Positions 31,611-36,194 of a stretch of 36,194 bases of DNA are shown piece after piece. The notes under the pieces were generated by a model. That model made no database searches. It was not told the origin of the DNA and saw only the letters and a program-made list of their open reading frames with translations. The position numbers and the translations under genes were made by a program. The first letter of the stretch is position 1, and each line of letters starts with the position of its first letter. The DNA is from Fusobacterium sp. (GTDB lineage: Bacteria; Fusobacteriota; Fusobacteriia; Fusobacteriales; Fusobacteriaceae). The stretch spans positions 1 to 36,194 of the forward strand of contig NZ_JAWDXO010000037.1 in the NCBI RefSeq assembly GCF_032477075.1, read 5' to 3'.

Positions 31611-32735
31611 ATGAAAGTTGAAGTTTTAAGTTGTGAAAAAATTAAAGAGGGATATATAATAAAATTAAGTGGCGGGAATGAACCTTTTTATATAGATGGA
31701 AAAGGAGGACAATTAGGAGATAGAGGAACAATAGGAGAAAGTATTATTCTTGAAGTCAGAGAAGGAAATATAGTGCTTGATAGAGAAATAACTCTGGGAG
31801 AACATGAGTATACTATTGATGAAGAAAGAAGAAAAGATATAGCCTGTCAGCATACAGCTCAGCATCTTTTTTCAGCTCTTGCATATAATGATTATCAATT
31901 AAATACTGTAGGATTTAGAATGGCAGAAGAATATACTTCAGTAGATTTAGATTCTAATACAATATCAGAAGAAACTATAAAAGAGCTGGAGAATAAGGCT
32001 AATGAAGTTATAAGAAAAGCTATAGAATTAAAAATTTATACATTAGGACATGAAGAAGCTTTGGAAATAGAGGGATTGAGAAAAGCTATTAAAGATAAAG
32101 TAACTGGTGATGTAAGGTTTGTAGAGATACCAGATATTGATTTAGGAGCTTGTGCTGGTTTTCATGTTGAAAATACAAAAGATATAAAGCTATTTAAAAT
32201 ATTATCTCATGAAAAAATAAAGGGGAATTATACAAGATTCTTTTTTATAGCTGGAGATAGGGCTATAAGAGATTATGCTTTTAAACATGAGCTATCAAAA
32301 GAACTATGTCATATATTTAGCTGTAAAGATTATGAAATTCTTACAATGTTAAATAAAAGTTTAGAAGAAAAGAAAAAAACTGAAAGTGAAATGAAAATTA
32401 TTGCTTCTGAATTTGCTGGATTTTTAGGAGAAAAATTGATGAAAGAGGCTCAAGAAGTAAATGAGTATAAATTTATTATATATGTAGGAGATAAGATAAC
32501 AGCACAGTATTTACCTAGAAATATAAATCCAGAAAATTATATATTGATAACAGGAAGTGAGGATAGTTATTCAATTATTTCTAATAGAATTAATTGTAAA
32601 GATTTCTTAAAAGAATTAACTTTATCTAATACTGATATTAAAGGTGGAGGTAATCAAATAAAGGGAAATTTTAAAGGAAAAATATCAAAAGAAGAGTTGA
32701 AAAAACAACTTGAAACTTTTCTTAATAAGTTGTAA
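31611..32735 (+). CDS. Alanyl-tRNA editing protein (AlaX-like) with DHHA1 domain
   Basis: A 374-residue protein related to the editing half of alanyl-tRNA synthetase; such proteins hydrolyse Ser-tRNA(Ala) or Gly-tRNA(Ala) in trans. Residues ~1-60 are the tRNA_SA N-terminal part with a GGQLGDRG motif (32-39). The zinc-binding editing core is HTAQH (His81, His85) and CAGFH (Cys181, His185), all four ligands present. Residues ~230-265 form a helical linker. About 280-374 is a DHHA1 domain with a glycine-rich motif (KGGGNQIKG). This is the long AlaX-L type layout. GGAGGGG precedes ATG 31611. A separate promoter drives the next gene, rlmN. Confidence 0.92.
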   Translation: MKVEVLSCEKIKEGYIIKLSGGNEPFYIDGKGGQLGDRGTIGESIILEVREGNIVLDREITLGEHEYTIDEERRKDIACQHTAQHLFSALAYNDYQLNTVGFRMAEEYTSVDLDSNTISEETIKELENKANEVIRKAIELKIYTLGHEEALEIEGLRKAIKDKVTGDVRFVEIPDIDLGACAGFHVENTKDIKLFKILSHEKIKGNYTRFFFIAGDRAIRDYAFKHELSKELCHIFSCKDYEILTMLNKSLEEKKKTESEMKIIASEFAGFLGEKLMKEAQEVNEYKFIIYVGDKITAQYLPRNINPENYILITGSEDSYSIISNRINCKDFLKELTLSNTDIKGGGNQIKGNFKGKISKEELKKQLETFLNKL

Positions 32736-32758
32736 TTGAGTATTTTTTTTGATATAAT
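32730..32758 (+). promoter_or_regulatory. Promoter of rlmN-PBP operon
   Basis: TTGTAA (32730-32735), a 17-base spacer ending TGA, and TATAAT (32753-32758), 32 bases before ATG 32791. The -35 overlaps the end of the upstream gene. Confidence 0.7.
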
Positions 32759-32790
32759 ATTATGTTAGCAATTTTATAATCGGAGGAGTA

Positions 32791-33843
32791 ATGTCAGAAA
32801 AAATTAATTTATTAAATTTAAATCAACAAGAGCTAGAAGATTTAGTTGTTTCTCTTGGAATGAAAAAATTTTATGGAAAACAAATATTTAACTGGCTTCA
32901 TAAAAAAATAGTAAGAGACCTTAATGAAATAACAAATCTTTCACTTAAAGACAGAGAACTTTTGGCTGAAAAAGCATATATACCATTTTTAAATCTTTTA
33001 AAGCAGCAGATATCTAAAATTGATAAGACAGAAAAATTTCTTTTTAAACTGGAAGATGGAAATACTATTGAAACTGTTTTATTAAGACATAAGGATAAAA
33101 GAAACACTTTATGTATATCATCGCAAGTTGGATGTCCTGTAAAATGTACTTTTTGTGCAACTGGACAAGATGGGTTTGTAAGAAATCTTGATGTAAATGA
33201 AATAATCAATCAGGTGTATACTGTAGAAAGAAGACTTATAAAACAAGGAAGTAATATAAACAATATAGTTTTCATGGGAATGGGAGAGCCTTTACTTAAT
33301 CTTTCAAATGTACTGAAAGCTTTGGATATACTTTCTAATGAAAATGGAATAAACATTTCTAAAAGAAAAATAACTATATCAACATCAGGAATAGTTCCTA
33401 ATATAGAAAAAATTCTATTAGAAAAACTTCCTATTGAGCTTGCCATATCACTTCACAGTGCAATAAATGCAAAAAGGGATATGATAATACCTGTAAATAG
33501 AAGTTATCCTCTTGAGGATCTTTATGCAATATTACAAGAATATCAAAAACAAACAAAACGTAGAATAAGTTTTGAGTATATAATGATCAATAATTTTAAT
33601 GTTTCAGATGTGGATGCTAATGCATTGGCTGACTTTGTACATGAATTTGATCATGTGGTAAATCTTATCCCATACAATCCTGTGGCAGGAACGGAATTTG
33701 AAAGACCTTCTGAAAAGAAAATAGATAAATTCTTTACTTTCCTTAAAGATGTAAGAAAAGTAAATGTCACATTAAGAAGAGAAAAAGGGACTGATATAGA
33801 TGGTGCTTGTGGTCAGTTGAGACAGAAAGCTCCTAAGAAATAG
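32791..33843 (+). CDS. rlmN: 23S rRNA (adenine2503-C2)/tRNA methyltransferase RlmN
   Basis: A 350-residue radical-SAM dual-specificity methyltransferase that makes 2-methyladenosine at A2503 of 23S rRNA and, in many bacteria, A37 of some tRNAs. The radical-SAM cluster motif is CPVKCTFC (Cys115, Cys119, Cys122). The two catalytic cysteines of the family are Cys108 (TLCISSQVG) and Cys340 (DGACGQL), the latter the methyl-carrying one. GEPLLN and SLHSA are other conserved motifs. Length is normal. TCGGAGGAG precedes ATG 32791. It is first in an operon with the penicillin-binding protein, whose start is 26 bases after the stop. Confidence 0.97.
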   Translation: MSEKINLLNLNQQELEDLVVSLGMKKFYGKQIFNWLHKKIVRDLNEITNLSLKDRELLAEKAYIPFLNLLKQQISKIDKTEKFLFKLEDGNTIETVLLRHKDKRNTLCISSQVGCPVKCTFCATGQDGFVRNLDVNEIINQVYTVERRLIKQGSNINNIVFMGMGEPLLNLSNVLKALDILSNENGINISKRKITISTSGIVPNIEKILLEKLPIELAISLHSAINAKRDMIIPVNRSYPLEDLYAILQEYQKQTKRRISFEYIMINNFNVSDVDANALADFVHEFDHVVNLIPYNPVAGTEFERPSEKKIDKFFTFLKDVRKVNVTLRREKGTDIDGACGQLRQKAPKK

Positions 33844-33869
33844 TTTGATTTAAAAGGAGTACTGAAACT

Positions 33870-36032
33870 ATGAAAATACTTGTAAAAAGAATAATAAAAA
33901 TAATGGTAGTTTTATTTATTGTTGGAAGTATTGCATCTGTAGGAGTAGTTTTGGGAGTTATGAATAAATATTCCAAAGAACTTCCTGATATAGTAACTTT
34001 AATAGAAGATTATGCTCCATCTCTACCAACTGTATTATATGATAGAAATAGGGAAGTAATAGATACTATATACAGAGAATCAAGAGATACAGTAAAATTA
34101 AAGGAAGTTCCTATATACAGTAGAAATGCTTTTTTAGCAATAGAAGACAAGCAGTTTTATTCACATCATGGGATACATATAAAAAGATTGATAGGTGCTA
34201 TTGTAGCTAATATTCGTAGTGGTCGTGCTGTACAAGGGGCAAGTTCAATAACTCAACAGCTTGCAAAAAATGCCTTTCTTTCTCATGAAAGAAAGCTTTC
34301 AAGAAAAATAAAAGAAGCTATTATAACATTTGAAATTGAGAGAAGATATACTAAAGATGAAATATTTGAAAAATATCTAAATGAGATATATTTTGGAGCT
34401 GGATCTTATGGTATAAAGACAGCAGCTAAGCAGTTATATAGAAAAGATATTTCAGAAATAAATATAGCTGAATCAGCTCTTCTCGCAGGAATACCTAACA
34501 GACCTGAAAAATATAATCCCAGAAGAAATTTAGAGGCTTCCTTAAAAAGAGCTAATCTTATTTTATCTGAAATGTATAGAGATAAACTTATAACAAAAGA
34601 AGAATATGAAAAAGCAAAAAATCATAAGTTTATAAATGAAGATAAACTTCCAGAAGATTTTAAAATGGATGATAATACAACTATAATATATAACAAAAAA
34701 AGTGATGTAACAATTAATTATCCTGATTTTTCAAATATGGTAGAAGAGTTTTTGGTTGAGAAATTTGGAGAAAATATGGTATATACTGGCGGATTGAGAG
34801 TACATACTACTTTAGATTTAGAAATGCAGAAAACTGCAAAAGAAGTATTTGAGAATTATGAATTCTTCCAAAAAAATGATGAATTACAAGGTGGAATGGC
34901 AACTATAGATCCAAATAATGGGCATGTAATATCTTTGATTGGTGGGAGAAATTTTAAATCAGGAAATTTTAACAGAGCAACTATGGCAAAGAGACAGTTA
35001 GGTTCTTCATTTAAACCATTTTTATATTTTACAGCTATAGAAAATGGAATGGAAATGAATTCAGTAGTAGAAGATTCATTTATTTCATTTGGAAGTTGGA
35101 TACCAAAGAACTATGGAAGCAGATATTCAAATAATGTTACTTTGCTTAATGCTTTAGACAGATCATTAAATATAGTTTCTATAAAAATGCTTCAAAAAAT
35201 AGGAACAAAAACATTTAAAGAAACTGTTGCAAAACTTGACCCAGGCTTAAATATACCAGATGACCTTACTGCATCTTTGGGATCATTTGAAAATACACCA
35301 TTACAGCATGCTATAGATTATTCAATATTTTCAAATGGAGGTTATGTAGTAGAGCCTGTGACAGTAACAGATGTAGAAGATAGATATGGAAATCCTATAT
35401 ATCAGAATACACCTAAAAAAGAAAAAGTATTTGACAGTATTAATACAAGTATAATAACATTTATGCTGAAAAGTTCAGTGCAATATGGAAGTTCCAGCAG
35501 AGCCTCTGTATACACAAAAGATAAAAAGAGAATAGAACAGGGAGGAAAAACAGGAACTGTAAATGATAATAGAACTATCTGGTTTGCTGGAATAACTCCT
35601 GATTATGTTACAACTATCTACATAGGATATGATGATAATAGATCTATAAGAGGAAATGTTACAGGAGGAACTGGAGTGGCTCCTCTATGGGCGAAATATT
35701 ATCAAACTTTAATTGATAAAGGACTGTATGCTCCAAGCACTTTTTCCTTCTTAGAAAATCACTTAAAAAATGGAGATTTTAATTTACAGACACTGACTGT
35801 AAACAATGGACTTATTTCTGGAGCAGGAAGAGAATTCCTTGTAAGAAAAGGAAAACTGCAGATGGAAAGTGAAATGAAATATGCAAATGGAATAGCAGGA
35901 ATATTTGGAGATATAAAAAGAGAAACAGGAGCAGAAGGATATAATCCTGTTATTGAAAAAACGAATAATGATATAGCTCCTGAAAATACAACTACAAATG
36001 ATTCTTTATTTAAAAGACTTTTAGGGAATTAA
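33870..36032 (+). CDS. Class A penicillin-binding protein (PBP1A type)
   Basis: A 720-residue bifunctional peptidoglycan synthase. Residues ~8-31 are the membrane anchor. About 55-230 is the glycosyltransferase GT51 domain with EDKQFYSHHG (catalytic Glu92), GASSITQQLAKN and YLNEIYFGAGSYG. About 340-640 is the transpeptidase with GSSFK (Ser379, Lys382), SLN (432-434) and KTGT (560-563). The last ~80 residues are a low-complexity tail. It polymerises lipid II and cross-links stem peptides on the outer side of the inner membrane. Catalytic motifs are intact, so it is a beta-lactam target. AAAAGGAG precedes ATG 33870; co-transcribed with rlmN and ended by a strong terminator. Confidence 0.95.
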   Translation: MKILVKRIIKIMVVLFIVGSIASVGVVLGVMNKYSKELPDIVTLIEDYAPSLPTVLYDRNREVIDTIYRESRDTVKLKEVPIYSRNAFLAIEDKQFYSHHGIHIKRLIGAIVANIRSGRAVQGASSITQQLAKNAFLSHERKLSRKIKEAIITFEIERRYTKDEIFEKYLNEIYFGAGSYGIKTAAKQLYRKDISEINIAESALLAGIPNRPEKYNPRRNLEASLKRANLILSEMYRDKLITKEEYEKAKNHKFINEDKLPEDFKMDDNTTIIYNKKSDVTINYPDFSNMVEEFLVEKFGENMVYTGGLRVHTTLDLEMQKTAKEVFENYEFFQKNDELQGGMATIDPNNGHVISLIGGRNFKSGNFNRATMAKRQLGSSFKPFLYFTAIENGMEMNSVVEDSFISFGSWIPKNYGSRYSNNVTLLNALDRSLNIVSIKMLQKIGTKTFKETVAKLDPGLNIPDDLTASLGSFENTPLQHAIDYSIFSNGGYVVEPVTVTDVEDRYGNPIYQNTPKKEKVFDSINTSIITFMLKSSVQYGSSSRASVYTKDKKRIEQGGKTGTVNDNRTIWFAGITPDYVTTIYIGYDDNRSIRGNVTGGTGVAPLWAKYYQTLIDKGLYAPSTFSFLENHLKNGDFNLQTLTVNNGLISGAGREFLVRKGKLQMESEMKYANGIAGIFGDIKRETGAEGYNPVIEKTNNDIAPENTTTNDSLFKRLLGN

Positions 36033-36040
36033 TATAAGAT

Positions 36041-36095
36041 AAGGCTGTTGCAAATTAGTAATTTATTTTACTAGTTTCTACAGCCTTTTTTATTT
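36041..36095 (+). terminator. Rho-independent terminator of the rlmN-PBP operon
   Basis: AAGGCTGT (36041-36048) pairs with ACAGCCTT (36080-36087), an inner AAATTAGTAA / TTACTAGTTT stem stacks on it, and a T-run follows. Nothing is recognised in the last 99 bases of the window. Confidence 0.9.
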
Positions 36096-36194
36096 TTTCT
36101 TAGGAAATTATAATTTGATAAATTTGTTGAAAAAATAAAAAATATTAATTATTTTAGCTTCATATTAGATATATTTAATCGAATAAGATTAAAA

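Overview
The window looks like a chromosomal piece of a Fusobacterium (Fusobacteriota), most plausibly of the F. ulcerans/varium/mortiferum kind. The DNA is very AT-rich and genes have strong AGGAGG-type ribosome binding sites. A giant type Va autotransporter carries the characteristic Fusobacterium autotransporter N-terminus. Small exported proteins of unknown function and YwqK/MORN-2 repeat proteins are common. The species assignment is inference; no rRNA or other marker is present.

Layout. 1-531 is the 3' end of one autotransporter (beta-barrel only). 597-802 is the wreck of a small DNA-binding-like gene. 1252-11007 is a second, giant autotransporter locus (about 3,250 residues if intact), split into three reading frames by two frameshifts, one of them in an (AT)n tract. 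11108-11817 is an exported FMN-binding-like protein, also broken by a one-base frameshift. 12147-13652 is an orphan peptide-type ABC substrate-binding lipoprotein. After a long perfect palindrome (13802-13843) come a GNAT acetyltransferase, a PAP2 phosphatase, a 30-residue membrane peptide and a SigH-like sigma factor.

17185-29650 is a loose run of mostly single-gene transcription units, each with its own promoter or terminator. It holds two paralogous 121/122-residue proteins of an unrecognised family (17185 and 22573), a YoaK/DUF1275 membrane protein, a CmpB-like membrane protein, a B3/B4-domain protein, several small exported proteins, and two YwqK-type repeat proteins (19967 and 28637). 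It also contains a decayed maltose-acetyltransferase gene, tRNA-Leu(CAA) and an RluA-type pseudouridine synthase. 29692-30303 encodes a nitroreductase that keeps the halotyrosine-binding residues of iodotyrosine deiodinase.

30549-36032 is housekeeping: a HAD-IIA phosphatase, an AlaX-like alanyl-tRNA editing protein with a DHHA1 tail, rlmN, and a class A penicillin-binding protein in the same transcription unit as rlmN.

Two themes stand out. Several accessory genes are broken (small repressor-like gene, autotransporter, FMN-binding protein, maa), which suggests gene decay or phase variation, or in part assembly error. Many units start from an extended -10 promoter (TGNTATAAT) without a recognisable -35.
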